From Lewinella sp. W8 (lineage in GTDB: Bacteria; Bacteroidota; Bacteroidia; Chitinophagales; Saprospiraceae), in NCBI RefSeq assembly GCF_004375085.3, contig NZ_SNAQ03000002.1, positions 1 through 64,000 of the forward strand: a stretch of 64,000 nucleotides of DNA. Direction: 5' to 3'. The translations under genes and the position numbers were made by a program. The notes beneath the pieces are model-generated. The model saw only the letters and a list, made by a program, of their open reading frames with translations. It ran no database searches and was not told where the DNA came from. Numbering within the stretch: the stretch's first letter is position 1; the number at the start of each line of letters is the position of its first letter. Shown here in pieces: positions 1-9,189 of the stretch.

Positions 1-90
1 ATCTTGACCAAGTAGGGGCTTACCACTTTTAAGATGGTCTGCTAACAGCTTTTGGAGATCCGCTGGTAATTTGTCTTTTGCGCTTTTCAT
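1..90 (-). CDS. N-terminal fragment of a gene cut by the left edge; possibly an IS256-type transposase
   Basis: Reading leftwards from an ATG at 90 the frame stays open for 30 codons to the window edge. The visible peptide begins MKSAKDKLPADLQKLLADHL and continues with a GKPLLGQD segment. Short lysine-rich starts followed by a GKxLxGxxG motif are what I recall from IS256-family transposases, but 30 residues cannot prove this. About 12 bases upstream of the ATG lies a sequence that could be a transposon end (see 102-127). If correct, a complete IS lies to the left of the window. Alternative: a short unrelated gene. Confidence 0.4.
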   Translation of the reverse strand, partial: MKSAKDKLPADLQKLLADHLKSGKPLLGQD

Positions 91-101
91 TCTTAAAGAT
101 A

Positions 102-127
102 GTAGACACACTTACTTGAACAGTCTC
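102..127 (-). repeat. Candidate terminal inverted repeat of the left-edge IS
   Basis: Read on the minus strand this stretch starts GAGACTGTTCAAG and continues into AAGTGTGTCTAC, ending 12 bases before the start codon of the partial gene at 1-90. A GA-initiated end with a GTGTGTC core just in front of the transposase start is typical of IS256-like ends. The partner end lies outside the window, so no inverted-repeat match or target duplication can be shown. Confidence 0.3.
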
Positions 128-169
128 AGGTTCTGGATGAATTTTACATTCCCAAGCAAATCCGCGATG

Positions 170-209
170 CATCGGATGGCCCTTCGCTTCACTCAGGAGA
201 CATCCGATG
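170..209. repeat. Palindromic intergenic element, copy 1
   Basis: A perfect 9-base inverted repeat, catcggatg (170-178) and catccgatg (201-209), encloses a loop with ctcaggag. The same arms, a nearly identical loop and the same following aacgct plus ttcttcc-rich tail occur again at 34375-34414. The stretch 128-276 holds nothing else but this element and a pyrimidine-rich tail (210-258). Confidence 0.7.
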
Positions 210-233
210 AACGCTCCTTTTTCTTCAACTTCT

Positions 234-258
234 TCCTTCTCCTTAGCCTCAGCCTTAA
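234..258 (+). repeat. Pyrimidine-rich CTTCTCCTTAGCCTCAGCC word
   Basis: One of at least six copies of a word family built from CTTCTCCTTAGCCT and CAGCCTTA. Others are near 10992, 21722, 21926, 34543 and 41757. This copy ends about 18 bases before the acetyltransferase start. Confidence 0.6.
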
Positions 259-276
259 ATCCTTATTTTCGCCTCC

Positions 277-750
277 ATGGAAATTACCTGGTCCGCCCAC
301 ACCTTCGAGGAACTTAGCGTTCATCAGCTCTACGCCATCATGGTCTTACGGCAGGAGGTATTTGTGGTGGAACAAACCTGTTGGTACCTCGACGCGGACA
401 ATAAGGACCAGGCGGCCCTGCACCTGATGGGTACCACGCCGGACGGTCGCCTGGCCGCCTACACCCGACTGCTGGACCGTGGGGTTTCTTACCCCGACTA
501 CGCCAGTATTGGCCGGGTGGTGACCGCGCCCTGGGCGCGGGGGAAGGGACTAGGCCGCCCACTCATGCAAGAATCTCTGCGGGTACTCTTCGACCGCTTC
601 GGCCGGCAGCCCGTCAAGATCAGCGCCCAGGCCCACCTGCAGGAGTACTACGGGAGCATTGGGTTTGTGGGTACCGGAAACATTTACGACGAAGACGGCA
701 TCCCGCACCGGGCGATGGTGTATCGGCCTCAGACCGATTACTCCATATAA
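277..750 (+). CDS. GNAT family N-acetyltransferase, ElaA-like
   Basis: A 157-residue single-domain acetyltransferase, about the usual size for ElaA. The N-terminal part has the ElaA-type pattern of a strand, a helix with LRQEVFVVEQ and the conserved aromatic/acidic stretch CWYLDADNKDQ. The acetyl-CoA loop follows as SIGRVVTAPWARGKGLGRPL (about residues 77-96). The C-terminal YYGSIGFVGTG segment is the usual GNAT end. It probably transfers an acetyl group from acetyl-CoA to an amine in the cytoplasm; the substrate is unknown. The 3' end overlaps the convergent gene at 738 by 13 bases. Confidence 0.9.
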   Translation: MEITWSAHTFEELSVHQLYAIMVLRQEVFVVEQTCWYLDADNKDQAALHLMGTTPDGRLAAYTRLLDRGVSYPDYASIGRVVTAPWARGKGLGRPLMQESLRVLFDRFGRQPVKISAQAHLQEYYGSIGFVGTGNIYDEDGIPHRAMVYRPQTDYSI

Positions 751-1298
751 AAAAGGGCGTAACGCTGGTACCGAACCACGACTTTCTGGCCTTGATACCA
801 GCCCGGAAGAAAATTGGGGAAATCCGCCACGCATTTTTCAATACTCTCGGCCAGCGCGAGGTGCGCCTTCGCTAACCGCTTCGGATTTTGGGTTTGTGAA
901 GGGGGAGGCACCCGGACCGAGGGTCCGTTATTCACGGAACGGCTAGAGATGGTACTGATTCGCAGGAGTTCATCCTTAGGAACCTTCAGGCCTTCGGTTT
1001 CTTTCAGGGAGAGAGTACTTACGGATTCCAAAGTAGCGACCCCGGAAGTATCAATGACAAACGTGAAGGGAACGCAGGCCATCACCCCATTTTCCCGGGC
1101 AATTCGGGGGTAACGAATGTGCTGATAGAAGGCGGCAAGGACGGGGTCGAAGTCCACCCGATCAAAATGGGACAGCCGCTTGACTTCCTGCTCGGAAAGA
1201 CTGGGCAAAGTATCTACCTGGGTGTAGAGCAGAGTATCCTGAGCGGCCAATAAAGTTGGCGCAAATAATAGTAACAGAAGTAGAGTCCGTCGATACAT
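738..1298 (-). CDS. Secreted protein with a TonB C-terminal-like domain
   Basis: 186 residues. The N-terminus MYRRTLLLLLLFAPTLLAAQ is a clear signal peptide, so the product is exported. Residues about 55-90 (YPRIARENGVMACVPFTFVIDTSG) resemble the YPxxAxxxGxxGxVxxxFxID pattern of TonB C-terminal domains. The protein lacks the N-terminal membrane anchor and proline-rich spacer of true TonB. Such free-standing domains are common in Bacteroidota and may bind peptidoglycan or partner proteins; no specific role can be assigned. It converges on, and overlaps by 13 bases, the acetyltransferase gene. Confidence 0.65.
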   Translation of the reverse strand: MYRRTLLLLLLFAPTLLAAQDTLLYTQVDTLPSLSEQEVKRLSHFDRVDFDPVLAAFYQHIRYPRIARENGVMACVPFTFVIDTSGVATLESVSTLSLKETEGLKVPKDELLRISTISSRSVNNGPSVRVPPPSQTQNPKRLAKAHLALAESIEKCVADFPNFLPGWYQGQKVVVRYQRYALFYME

Positions 1299-1407
1299 AG
1301 GGCAGGTATGATTAAAGGTCGCCGCAAAATAATGTTCTTATCGCTGACCGTACTTTGCGGAGAACTTGATTCCTGCACAACGTGTTCCCTTTAATCAATC
1401 CACTACC

Positions 1408-2682
1408 ATGCAACCACTCGCCGAAAGAATGCGCCCGCAAACGCTTGACGACTACGTCGGACAGGAGCATCTGGTGGGGCCCGGGGCCGTGCTACGCCGG
1501 GCGGTAGAGACCGGACGCCTGCCCAGCTTTATTCTCTGGGGGCCACCGGGCGTGGGCAAGACCACCCTGGCCAAGATTATTGCCGGGCAACTGGAGGTAC
1601 CCTTCTACATGCTTTCGGCGATCAACTCCGGGGTCAAGGACGTCCGGGACACCATCGACAAGGCCAAACGGGGACAGTTTTTCGACCGGGCCAGTCCCAT
1701 TCTGTTCATCGATGAGATTCACCGCTTTAGTAAGTCACAGCAAGACAGTCTGCTGGGAGCGGTGGAGGCAGGCATCGTTACCCTGATCGGAGCGACGACC
1801 GAAAACCCGAGTTTTGAGGTCATTCCGGCCCTGCTTAGTCGGTGCCAGGTGTACGTACTCGAATCCCTGGGCAAGGAAGAATTACGGGGCATGGTGGACC
1901 GGGCGCTGGCCGAGGACGAATACCTCCGCAAGCTGGACGTGACCATGGAGGATTACGACACTCTGCTCCGGTACAGCGGCGGCGACGGCCGCCGCCTCTA
2001 CAACCTCCTGGAACTGGTCACCAACGAGGCCGCCAGCGGGGCGGCGGTGACGGTAACGGCCGACTACGTCAGCGAACGCGTCCAGGAAAACCTGGCGCGC
2101 TACGACAAGACCGGCGAACAACATTACGATATTGCCTCGGCCATGATCAAAAGCATCCGGGGTTCGGATCCGAACGGGGCGGTCTACTGGCTGGCCCGCA
2201 TGATTGAGGGCGGGGAAGACATCAAGTTCATTTGCCGACGGCTCATCATTTCGGCCAGCGAGGATATCGGCCTGGCCAATCCCAATGCCCTGCTGATGGC
2301 CACCACCGCCGCCCAGGCCGCCCAGATGGTGGGCTATCCGGAAGGGCGCATCATCCTGTCTCAGGCCGCGGTTTACCTGGCGACCAGTCCCAAGAGCAAC
2401 TCCAGTTACCTCGCCATCGGCGAGGCCCAGCGGGCCGTACGGCAACACGGCGCCCTACCCGTGCCTTTGCACCTGCGCAACGCGCCCACCAAACTCATGA
2501 AGCAACTCGACTACGGGAAGAACTATAATTATTCCCACGACAATCCCGGCAACTTCAAGCAACAGGAATACCTGCCCGAGCAACTGAGTGGAACGGCTTT
2601 TTTCCAGCCCAAACCCAATAATCCCACGGAAAAGAAGATCCTCGAACGGCTGCGGGAGTGGTGGAAGGGGAGGTATTACTAG
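1408..2682 (+). CDS. rarA: Replication-associated recombination protein A (RarA/MgsA), AAA+ ATPase
   Basis: 424 residues from the ATG at 1408. An in-frame TTG at 1366 would add 14 residues with no family resemblance, so I reject it. Typical start [20 protein letters not shown], then Walker [10 protein letters not shown] (about 44-52), Walker [11 protein letters not shown], sensor 1 ATTENPSF, and the C-terminal tetramerisation region with the conserved [10 protein letters not shown] and [12 protein letters not shown] motifs. Family role: ATPase acting at stalled replication forks and gaps, interacting with SSB, clamp-loader-like fold. Full length, no odd features. The stop is followed at once by a TTGCTGG repeat word, also seen after the gene ending at 57129. 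Confidence 0.95.
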   Translation: MQPLAERMRPQTLDDYVGQEHLVGPGAVLRRAVETGRLPSFILWGPPGVGKTTLAKIIAGQLEVPFYMLSAINSGVKDVRDTIDKAKRGQFFDRASPILFIDEIHRFSKSQQDSLLGAVEAGIVTLIGATTENPSFEVIPALLSRCQVYVLESLGKEELRGMVDRALAEDEYLRKLDVTMEDYDTLLRYSGGDGRRLYNLLELVTNEAASGAAVTVTADYVSERVQENLARYDKTGEQHYDIASAMIKSIRGSDPNGAVYWLARMIEGGEDIKFICRRLIISASEDIGLANPNALLMATTAAQAAQMVGYPEGRIILSQAAVYLATSPKSNSSYLAIGEAQRAVRQHGALPVPLHLRNAPTKLMKQLDYGKNYNYSHDNPGNFKQQEYLPEQLSGTAFFQPKPNNPTEKKILERLREWWKGRYY

Positions 2683-2692
2683 TTGCTGGTTG

Positions 2693-3964
2693 CTACAAAT
2701 CAAACCCGATGTCCGGGCGGTAATTCACCCCCTCCCAGCTGATCAGTTTGGCGCTGGCGTAACTCTTTTTAAGGGCCTCCTGGAAGGTTTCTCCGTAACT
2801 CGTGACGGCCAGTACCCGGCCACCGTTGGTGACCAGTTCTCCGGCTTCGTTCGTTTTGGTGCCCGCGTGAAACACCATACTGTCGGTAACCTGCTCCACG
2901 CCGGTAATGACCTTCCCCTTTTCGTAGGCTCCCGGATATCCACCACTGACGAGGACTACCGTGGCGGCCTGACGTTCATCCATATCGATGACGGCCGTAT
3001 CCAGTTGTCCGTCGGCGGTTTCCAGACAGAGTTGCACGAAGTCGTTATTTAGTCGTGCCATGACGGACTGGGTTTCCGGGTCCCCCATCCGGCAGTTGTA
3101 CTCGATGACGTAGGGGTCGTTATTGACGGAAATAAGTCCGATAAATATGAAGCCCTTATAGTCCAGTTCCCGGGCCTGAATACCTTCGAGGGTGGGCATG
3201 ATGATTTGTTGTTCTACCCGGGCCATCATGTCGGGGTCCACGAAGGGGGGATGGCTGATGGAGCCCATGCCTCCGGTATTGGGGCCGGTATCCCCCACCC
3301 CGATGCGCTTGTAGTCCTTAGCGACCGGCAGGATGCGATAGTTTTTTCCGTCGGTGAGTACGAACACGGAGAATTCGATGCCGTCCAGAAAGTCTTCCAC
3401 GACGACTTCGTTACTGGCAGCGCCGAACTTCCCCTCCAGCATGGCCCGAAGTTCTTCCTGGGCTTCGCCCACGTCGTTCAGGATGACGACGCCCTTGCCG
3501 GCGGCCAGTCCGTCGGCCTTGAGGACGATCGGGGGCCGGCGGTTTTCCAGGTACGCCAGCCCTTCGTCCAGGGTGGCGGCGGTGAAGCGCCGGTAGCCCG
3601 CCGTGGGGATATTAAATTCCGCCATGAACTCCTTAGCGTAGGCTTTACTTCCCTCCAGGCGAGCGGCCTCGGCACTGGGGCCGATGAAGCGCACCCCGGC
3701 CAGCTCCGAGTCCTGCTTGAAGTAGTCTTGCACGCCATTCACCAGGGGCTCTTCGGGGCCGCAAATGACCAGACTGATCTTTTGGTTCAGGACCAATTCC
3801 TTCAGTGCCGGAAAGTCATTGGGGTTGAGGGAAATGTTGGTCGCTAGTGAGGCGGTACCGGCATTGCCGGGAACCACAAAAAGCTGCTGGCAGAGGGGGC
3901 TCTGGGTCAACCGCCATGCGATGGCGTGCTCACGGCCACCACTGCCGAGAAGAAGGATATTCAT
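2693..3964 (-). CDS. purD: Phosphoribosylamine-glycine ligase (GARS)
   Basis: 423 residues, normal for PurD. It catalyses ATP-dependent joining of phosphoribosylamine and glycine, step two of de novo purine synthesis, in the cytoplasm. Start MNILLLGSGGREHAIAWRL is the PurD signature. ATP-grasp motifs follow: PPIVLKADGLAAGKGVVI, then VVVEDFLDGIEFSVFVLTDG, the family signature YNCRMGDPETQ (about 288-298) and the C-terminal VLVSGGYPGAYEKG domain. It stands alone and converges with rarA, with 10 bases between the stops. Confidence 0.97.
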   Translation of the reverse strand: MNILLLGSGGREHAIAWRLTQSPLCQQLFVVPGNAGTASLATNISLNPNDFPALKELVLNQKISLVICGPEEPLVNGVQDYFKQDSELAGVRFIGPSAEAARLEGSKAYAKEFMAEFNIPTAGYRRFTAATLDEGLAYLENRRPPIVLKADGLAAGKGVVILNDVGEAQEELRAMLEGKFGAASNEVVVEDFLDGIEFSVFVLTDGKNYRILPVAKDYKRIGVGDTGPNTGGMGSISHPPFVDPDMMARVEQQIIMPTLEGIQARELDYKGFIFIGLISVNNDPYVIEYNCRMGDPETQSVMARLNNDFVQLCLETADGQLDTAVIDMDERQAATVVLVSGGYPGAYEKGKVITGVEQVTDSMVFHAGTKTNEAGELVTNGGRVLAVTSYGETFQEALKKSYASAKLISWEGVNYRPDIGFDL

Positions 3965-4083
3965 GTTACTTGGGGTAGAAAGAAAGGTGGTCAGGAATCA
4001 CGAAGGTATAAACTTGTCGGGGTTTTTCAGTCTACTGACTTTCTTCCGCCATTCCCAAAGCGAGTTTGGCCGGGGGCTTGCCC

Positions 4084-4599
4084 TCACTTCGCCTGCACGG
4101 CCTGGAGGTAATAATAAATTATACCTCCGAACATCAGCACCAAAAAGCTAATCATTACGGTAGTGCTGAAGACGTTGTTCCCCGTCACCGCACTACGCAC
4201 CATAGCGTAGGTAATGTAGGCAAACATGAGGCAGCAAACCGTCCTCACGACCGCAACGGTGAGGAGGGCGATGCGGTGTTGTTCGGCGGCATTTTCCTCC
4301 GTAATCCGGACCGGATAGTTGAACCACCGGTAGCCGGAGTTGGCGATCAAACCCATGAGCCAAAAGAGCCCCAGGTTAACCACCGGCAGCACCCACGCAA
4401 TGATCTTTGCACCGTAGCCGTCAATTTCTCCCCTGCCGTTCCAGTGAATGGGAATCCGCTCCGGAAGGTCTCCATAGTACGTAGCCACGATGGCGAAGGA
4501 GAGCACCATGGCGGCCAGGGGTAATATTCGGTGGATACCCTCCTGCATGGGATTGGCTACCTGATTTCGCGGGTCATTCGGGGTGTTCAGGGTACTCAT
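4084..4599 (-). CDS. DUF1648/SdpI-like membrane protein
   Basis: 171 residues from the ATG at 4599, which overlaps the stop of the upstream gene (ATGATGA arrangement), pointing to translational coupling. A longer frame exists upstream but lies inside the neighbouring gene. The stretch ERIPIHWNGRGEIDGYGAK is the DUF1648 hallmark, preceded and followed by hydrophobic helices (four predicted: about 27-43, 65-85, 110-130, 142-162). DUF1648 is found in SdpI-type immunity and signal proteins, but this copy has no toxin-like neighbour, so its role is open. Confidence 0.75.
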   Translation of the reverse strand: MSTLNTPNDPRNQVANPMQEGIHRILPLAAMVLSFAIVATYYGDLPERIPIHWNGRGEIDGYGAKIIAWVLPVVNLGLFWLMGLIANSGYRWFNYPVRITEENAAEQHRIALLTVAVVRTVCCLMFAYITYAMVRSAVTGNNVFSTTVMISFLVLMFGGIIYYYLQAVQAK

Positions 4600-6092
4600 C
4601 ATTTCAAAATTTCGTCCGTTCCCAAATAAAGCCTTCCCTGGGTCTGGTACCAATGTCTTCGGGCGGGTATCCGCATTTTCTCGACGAGTGCTTCGTCTTC
4701 CAGGATGATGTATTCCCCGGTTCCCGGACCATCCTTATCGTGGTAGAAGGCATACCCCCGGAGGGCTTTGGTGACGGGGTCAAAGTAGAAGAACCAAATA
4801 TCCTTTCCGGTATCCGGAGCGTAGTGCACCTCCATTTCCAGCAGTTGCTCGTCGGCGAACCAGACCTGGTGAATGGTGGGCTGGATGAGGGTTCCGGGGT
4901 CCCGTAGCTTCATGGGGAGTCCCCACAGGTAGCTGTAGTAATCCCTAAGGACGTTGGTCCGGTCTTCCGTGAGGTTTAACCGTTGGCGGGTAGAGTCTCC
5001 GATGTTCGTGCGCCCGTTGTGGCTGAAGCCATACGTCCCTCCCAGGTAGCGCAGCTGAATTTTGTCTTTACCCCGGGTTTGTTGCATATCAAAGTCTCCC
5101 TTGCCGGGGTTGAAGGACAGTCGGGTGTGCCGCACGGATCCTCCCGGCCGGCTTTCGGCCAGCTGGATCAGGTGCGTACGGTTATTCCACTGACTTTCGG
5201 GATCATGGTAGGTAATACTCTCCCGAAGGAGCTCTTCCGGATCAATTTCGGTTACGATTCGCTCCCATTCCCGGAGGCTCCGCTCATTCATACTTACGTA
5301 GTGGGCATTCCCCGCCTTGCGGGCCAATTCCAGGCTCCGTTTCATCAATTGAACGCCCCGGGACGTATTTCCTAGCTTATACTCAATGATGGCCTGGTAG
5401 CGCATCCTACCGAATTGTTCTTCCCCTTCTTTTTCCCAATGGTCCATCCAGGCTTTCGCCTGCCCAAGATCCAGGTCATTATCCAGATAGTAGCGGGCCG
5501 CCAGGTAGAAATCATTGGGGTCAGCCGGGCGCTCCAGCTCTTTCTCCGCCCGGGCTGCTACCTGAGCGTCGGTGGGCAATTTCAGGGTACAACTTACGCG
5601 CCACCAACCCCATTCCAGGACCAGATCCACCGACTGCGGGTGAAGATTCATCCACCGGTATTCCAGGGTTTCGATCCTTTGGGCGAGGCGTCGGGCCTTC
5701 ACCGTTTGGCGCAGTACATCTTTAGCCGCCGAATACCCTCTGGTCCCCCAGTTGTCGGTAGCGGAATTGAGTATAAGGATCCAGTTTCCGTCCGGTTTGG
5801 GGATGAAGTAGAGGGAGTATTGTCCCGGCGCTACTTTATGCTCTCCGATCGTAGCCATCCCGGACAGCTCCAGCAGCGTATTATCGTTTGCACCGGCGCG
5901 CCATACCTGCTCCCACGGCACCAGGGCGCCAAAGATGTCCCGGCCACGAACGTTCGGACGGTGGTAGGTGACCGACAGATTGGTGTAGCCGGCCTGGACC
6001 GAATTCGTTGCCGGAGGGCTCGCGGGTGGAGCTTCAAATTGTCCAAACAACATCAGGGGGAAGCAGCAAAGGGCAAACAACAGTGGTTTCAT
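4599..6092 (-). CDS. Secreted DUF2911 protein with TPR-like middle and DUF6503-like C-terminus
   Basis: 497 residues. Signal peptide MKPLLFALCCFPLMLFGQ. Residues about 25-175 match the DUF2911 pattern: VTYHRPNVRGRDIFGALVPW, VWRAGANDNT, GQYSLYFIPKPDGNWILILN, with a WG pair near NWGTRGY. The middle part is helical (YYLDNDLDLGQAKAWMDHW, TPR-like). The C-terminal 200 residues (FNPGKGDF, LWGLPMKLRDPG, VWFYFDP-type strands, GEYIILEDE) resemble the DUF6503 lipocalin-like module. Fusion of the two modules in one exported protein is notable. Function unknown. The last codons overlap the DUF1648 gene. Confidence 0.75.
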   Translation of the reverse strand: MKPLLFALCCFPLMLFGQFEAPPASPPATNSVQAGYTNLSVTYHRPNVRGRDIFGALVPWEQVWRAGANDNTLLELSGMATIGEHKVAPGQYSLYFIPKPDGNWILILNSATDNWGTRGYSAAKDVLRQTVKARRLAQRIETLEYRWMNLHPQSVDLVLEWGWWRVSCTLKLPTDAQVAARAEKELERPADPNDFYLAARYYLDNDLDLGQAKAWMDHWEKEGEEQFGRMRYQAIIEYKLGNTSRGVQLMKRSLELARKAGNAHYVSMNERSLREWERIVTEIDPEELLRESITYHDPESQWNNRTHLIQLAESRPGGSVRHTRLSFNPGKGDFDMQQTRGKDKIQLRYLGGTYGFSHNGRTNIGDSTRQRLNLTEDRTNVLRDYYSYLWGLPMKLRDPGTLIQPTIHQVWFADEQLLEMEVHYAPDTGKDIWFFYFDPVTKALRGYAFYHDKDGPGTGEYIILEDEALVEKMRIPARRHWYQTQGRLYLGTDEILK

Positions 6093-6219
6093 AGTAACAT
6101 TGATCAGGAGAGGACCAATTTACAATTTGCGGTCTAGAAATTTTGGTATTAAATCGGGAACCCTAAAGAATATTGAGCGGGCCAAACCATGAATAGGCAA
6201 GGGAGCAAGAGGGCGCGGT

Positions 6220-6230
6220 GCGCAGGTGCA
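6220..6230 (+). repeat. GCGCAGGTGCA word, copy 1
   Basis: Exact 11-base word in the spacer between the DUF2911 gene and the downstream hydrolase. Exact copies also lie at 11334-11344 (opposite strand), 26867-26877 and 32217-32227, all in or next to spacers. Confidence 0.6.
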
Positions 6231-6290
6231 ATGAAATGGAATCCTCGTGCTTAGCCGGGACACCAAAGACGGTTCCACCAGCGCAGTGAC

Positions 6291-7226
6291 CTAATGGGAT
6301 GAAACAAACTCCAGCGCCCGTTCATCCATGGCGTTGTGGTCTTTCCCCCTGAGCGCAAAGCCGACGTGACCGCCCTCGGCGGGGGTTTCCAGGGTAATCA
6401 GCTCATGCCGGCGGGCCAGTTGGGTGGGATTACAGGCATCGGGAACGATGGGGTCATTCTTCGCGTTGACGATCAGTACCGGAGCCGTGGTCCCCTCCAC
6501 AAAATTACCGGAAGACAGGTAGGCGTAATAAGCGTTCAGATCATCGAAGCCCCCGATGGGTGCCGAAAACCACCGGTCAAAATCGCGCCACACCCGAACG
6601 TCTTTCAGTTTGGACATGTCGACCCGACCGGGAAATTGCGCCTCCTTGGCCCCGATCTTCTGGGCAAGCGCCCGGAAAAACTTGCGTCGATAGATCCAGT
6701 TGCCCGTCTGGTCCAGGCTGTCGGCGGAATGCTCGATGAACACCGGGGCGGAGAAGGCCACCCCGTGGGTGACCTGCTCGGGGCGGTTCCGCCCCATGGT
6801 GCCCAGGTACTTGAGGGTGAGGTTTCCCCCCATACTGTAGCCAACCAGCACGATCTGATCAAAATCTCCGGTATGGATGGCGTGGTTAACGACCAACTCC
6901 AGGTCTTCACTCTGACCGTGGCTGTACAGCTTCGGCGTCAGGTTCATTTCCCCGGAGCAGGAACGGCAATTCCAGGCCAGCGCATGCCAGCCATGCCGGT
7001 AAAAATACCGGGCGGCACTGGCTACGTACACCCGACTGCTATCACCCTCCAGCCCGTGTGACAGGATGACGAGTTTACGACTCGTTTCCGCTGCCTGATC
7101 CAGCCAATCCAAATCCAGGAAATCTCCGTCGGGGGTATCGATTCGTTCCCTTCGGTAGGTAACCGGAACGGAACGGAAGACGTTGGGGACGATCGTTTGG
7201 TAATGTGCACGGAAACTGTTCAGCAT
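6291..7226 (-). CDS. YheT-family alpha/beta hydrolase
   Basis: 311 residues, cytoplasmic. Nucleophile elbow GYSMGG with Ser131, oxyanion segment LSHGLEGDSS (about 55-64), the family signature WNCRSCSGEMN (about 85-95), Asp258 in NAKNDPIVP and His287 in EGGHVGFA complete the triad. Bacteroidota YheT proteins are predicted carboxylesterases of unknown substrate. No operon partner is evident: the nearest minus-strand gene starts 160 bases upstream. Confidence 0.88.
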   Translation of the reverse strand: MLNSFRAHYQTIVPNVFRSVPVTYRRERIDTPDGDFLDLDWLDQAAETSRKLVILSHGLEGDSSRVYVASAARYFYRHGWHALAWNCRSCSGEMNLTPKLYSHGQSEDLELVVNHAIHTGDFDQIVLVGYSMGGNLTLKYLGTMGRNRPEQVTHGVAFSAPVFIEHSADSLDQTGNWIYRRKFFRALAQKIGAKEAQFPGRVDMSKLKDVRVWRDFDRWFSAPIGGFDDLNAYYAYLSSGNFVEGTTAPVLIVNAKNDPIVPDACNPTQLARRHELITLETPAEGGHVGFALRGKDHNAMDERALEFVSSH

Positions 7227-7387
7227 GCTCGATTGGAGAAATTACGGTAAGGGATTGCGGCGTTCTGCCTTCGCTAAAGGACCTCAACCTGGGTGGCCAC
7301 AGAGGAGGTGTTTCGATCAATAAGGGCCGGGGCCAAAGGATTGTTTGCCGGGTCTCCGAAAAATTATTTTCCGTCCACAACGTCACC

Positions 7388-7756
7388 CTAGCGAAAATCA
7401 ACCTTGGCAAATACAATCAGCAGGAAAATGATCACCACCGTCAGGTTGCCCACTACCCCGAGGATAACCTGATGCTTGTTGTTTTTTTTGGGAGGTAATG
7501 AGCGTACGGCATTCAGTAAGCCGGAAATGGCACACATAACCCCGAATACGATAAGGGAAACCATGACGTGCGCGGTGATGTCCAGTCCGGACCACAGGAA
7601 GCCCGGCCAGGAATCCCGCACATACCTCCATAGATAAATTGCCAGCAGCAATAGATAACTCCCTGCGGCGAGTGCGAAGAGTTGCACGGCCCGAATGGCC
7701 GCCCGGTTTTGCGCCGCCGGGCGCAGATCATCCAGTATGTTGTCACGATCACTCAT
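7388..7756 (-). CDS. Small integral membrane protein
   Basis: 122 residues, starting MSDRDNILDDLRPAAQNRAA. After a polar N-terminus come three hydrophobic stretches (about 22-43, 55-78 and 97-117), each long enough to span the membrane, with a basic PPKKNNKH loop between the second and third. I do not recognise the family. Codon usage and GC content fit the neighbours, supporting a real gene. Confidence 0.65.
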   Translation of the reverse strand: MSDRDNILDDLRPAAQNRAAIRAVQLFALAAGSYLLLLAIYLWRYVRDSWPGFLWSGLDITAHVMVSLIVFGVMCAISGLLNAVRSLPPKKNNKHQVILGVVGNLTVVIIFLLIVFAKVDFR

Positions 7757-7890
7757 CTACGGGGAATACAAAAATCCAGCGTCATCGTTTTCGACGACAT
7801 CGGCATAACGTACCGGGGCAGGACCTTCTTGCCGAAAGCAACGCCTGACTCTCCACAGCGGTCAACAAAAACCGATGTCTTCAAATTGCC

Positions 7891-9105
7891 CTACTCTTTC
7901 GCCGCTTCCGCGCGTCGGATATTGCGCTCCAGGTTAGCCTTATCCTCCAGGTACTCCCGTTCGTCGATGTGGTCCCGCTGGAGTTCGAGCTTCTGTAGCG
8001 CCAGCTCGTACCAGTACTTTGCCTCGGCAAACTCCTGATGGGTTCGGTGGAGGTATCCCATATTCCGGAGCAGGCGGACGCTGTTGGGGTAAAGCGAAAT
8101 ACCCCATCCGAGTACTTCCTGGGCCAGCCCTCTGTGTCCGGCCTCCGCAAATTCATTGGCGTAAAAACTAAGCGAGCGGACGTCCGGGAAGCGAATGAAG
8201 CCGTATCGCCGCTCGGCGGCAACGTAAAACTCCTCGGCCTGCTCCCGGACCGAGCGATCCTGGTTTTTTGCGAAGGCTTCCAGGTGGGAAAGGTCCACCA
8301 TAAACTGGCGGCTCATCCGCACCAATCCGTTATTCCAGGAGGGGATCACCACGGACCAGTGGTCCGTTCCCGCCAGGATTTCCCGTTCGAAGACGAGGCT
8401 TTTGTTCTGGTGCTCGGTGATCAGGGAATCCAGGTAATCGACGTGGTTAGAAAAGTCGGCTTCATAGTTACCGACCGTCCCGTGGGAACAATAGAGATAT
8501 TTCCGAAAGTCCGTCCCGTGTTTTAACTGGGCATCGGCGTGGTAGAGCATTTGATTATTTACGTGCCCCAGGGCGGGACTGATGGCCAGGTAAGCCCGGA
8601 AGAGATCCCGTTGTTGACTGAACAGCGTTTCGGCGATAAAGGCACCGCCCCGGCTGTGCCCCACGAGGATGCGCTCCTGGTTTATCCGGTAAGTCTCTTC
8701 CAAAAGCGGTATAACTTCTTCCCGGAGGTGTTGGTGGAGCAGATGAGCCTGAGCCTTCCGGTTGCGCTCCGCCTTGGGGTCTTCGGGCAGGGGGATGAAC
8801 TCCCATTGTCGGCTATCGGAATGGATGCCCACCACGATCAGGGGCAGTGTCTGGTAGGTGTTGACGAGGTAGGCTACGTTATGCTTGGCCATGTTCCAGT
8901 ACTGCCCGGACTGGGCGTCCAGGGCAAAGACGACCGAAAAGGTATCCAGCGGGTTTTTCTCGTAGCGCTCGGGAAGATGAATGTAGATTTTGCGCTCCTT
9001 CCCGAAGGCTTCCGAGTCAATGGTGTGGGTGACGTCGCGATTGGACTGCCCCCAAAGGGAGACAAGCCCTAAGGGCAAAAGTATACAGAGGACAAGGAAT
9101 CGCAT
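7891..9105 (-). CDS. Exported alpha/beta-hydrolase (esterase D/Fes-like) with C-terminal TPR-like tail
   Basis: 404 residues from the ATG at 9105, chosen because it opens directly into the signal peptide MRFLVLCILLPLGLVSLWGQ; an upstream start at 9180 would bury it. The body matches the putative esterase family: HLPERYEKNPLDTFSVVFALD, IVVGIHSDSRQWEF, nucleophile GHSRGG, a late acidic region and the histidine in GTDHWSV. The last 100 residues (YANEFAEAGHRGLAQEVLGW, LLRNMGYLHRTHQEFAEAKY) form two TPR-like helical hairpins. Probably an envelope esterase; the substrate is unknown. Confidence 0.85.
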   Translation of the reverse strand: MRFLVLCILLPLGLVSLWGQSNRDVTHTIDSEAFGKERKIYIHLPERYEKNPLDTFSVVFALDAQSGQYWNMAKHNVAYLVNTYQTLPLIVVGIHSDSRQWEFIPLPEDPKAERNRKAQAHLLHQHLREEVIPLLEETYRINQERILVGHSRGGAFIAETLFSQQRDLFRAYLAISPALGHVNNQMLYHADAQLKHGTDFRKYLYCSHGTVGNYEADFSNHVDYLDSLITEHQNKSLVFEREILAGTDHWSVVIPSWNNGLVRMSRQFMVDLSHLEAFAKNQDRSVREQAEEFYVAAERRYGFIRFPDVRSLSFYANEFAEAGHRGLAQEVLGWGISLYPNSVRLLRNMGYLHRTHQEFAEAKYWYELALQKLELQRDHIDEREYLEDKANLERNIRRAEAAKE

Positions 9106-9189
9106 GGCGGATTGGTCTGGCTGGTCGGTCGTTACCCTAAGGACGGCAGGGGTTTTAAAAGGTGGCTTTGGGAAAGCCACCAGTCCAAG

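Noticed and set aside
71-427. 118-residue plus-strand frame before the acetyltransferase
   Set aside because: It overlaps the well-supported acetyltransferase in another frame and the peptide is rich in Ser, Phe and Pro from the pyrimidine-rich repeat.
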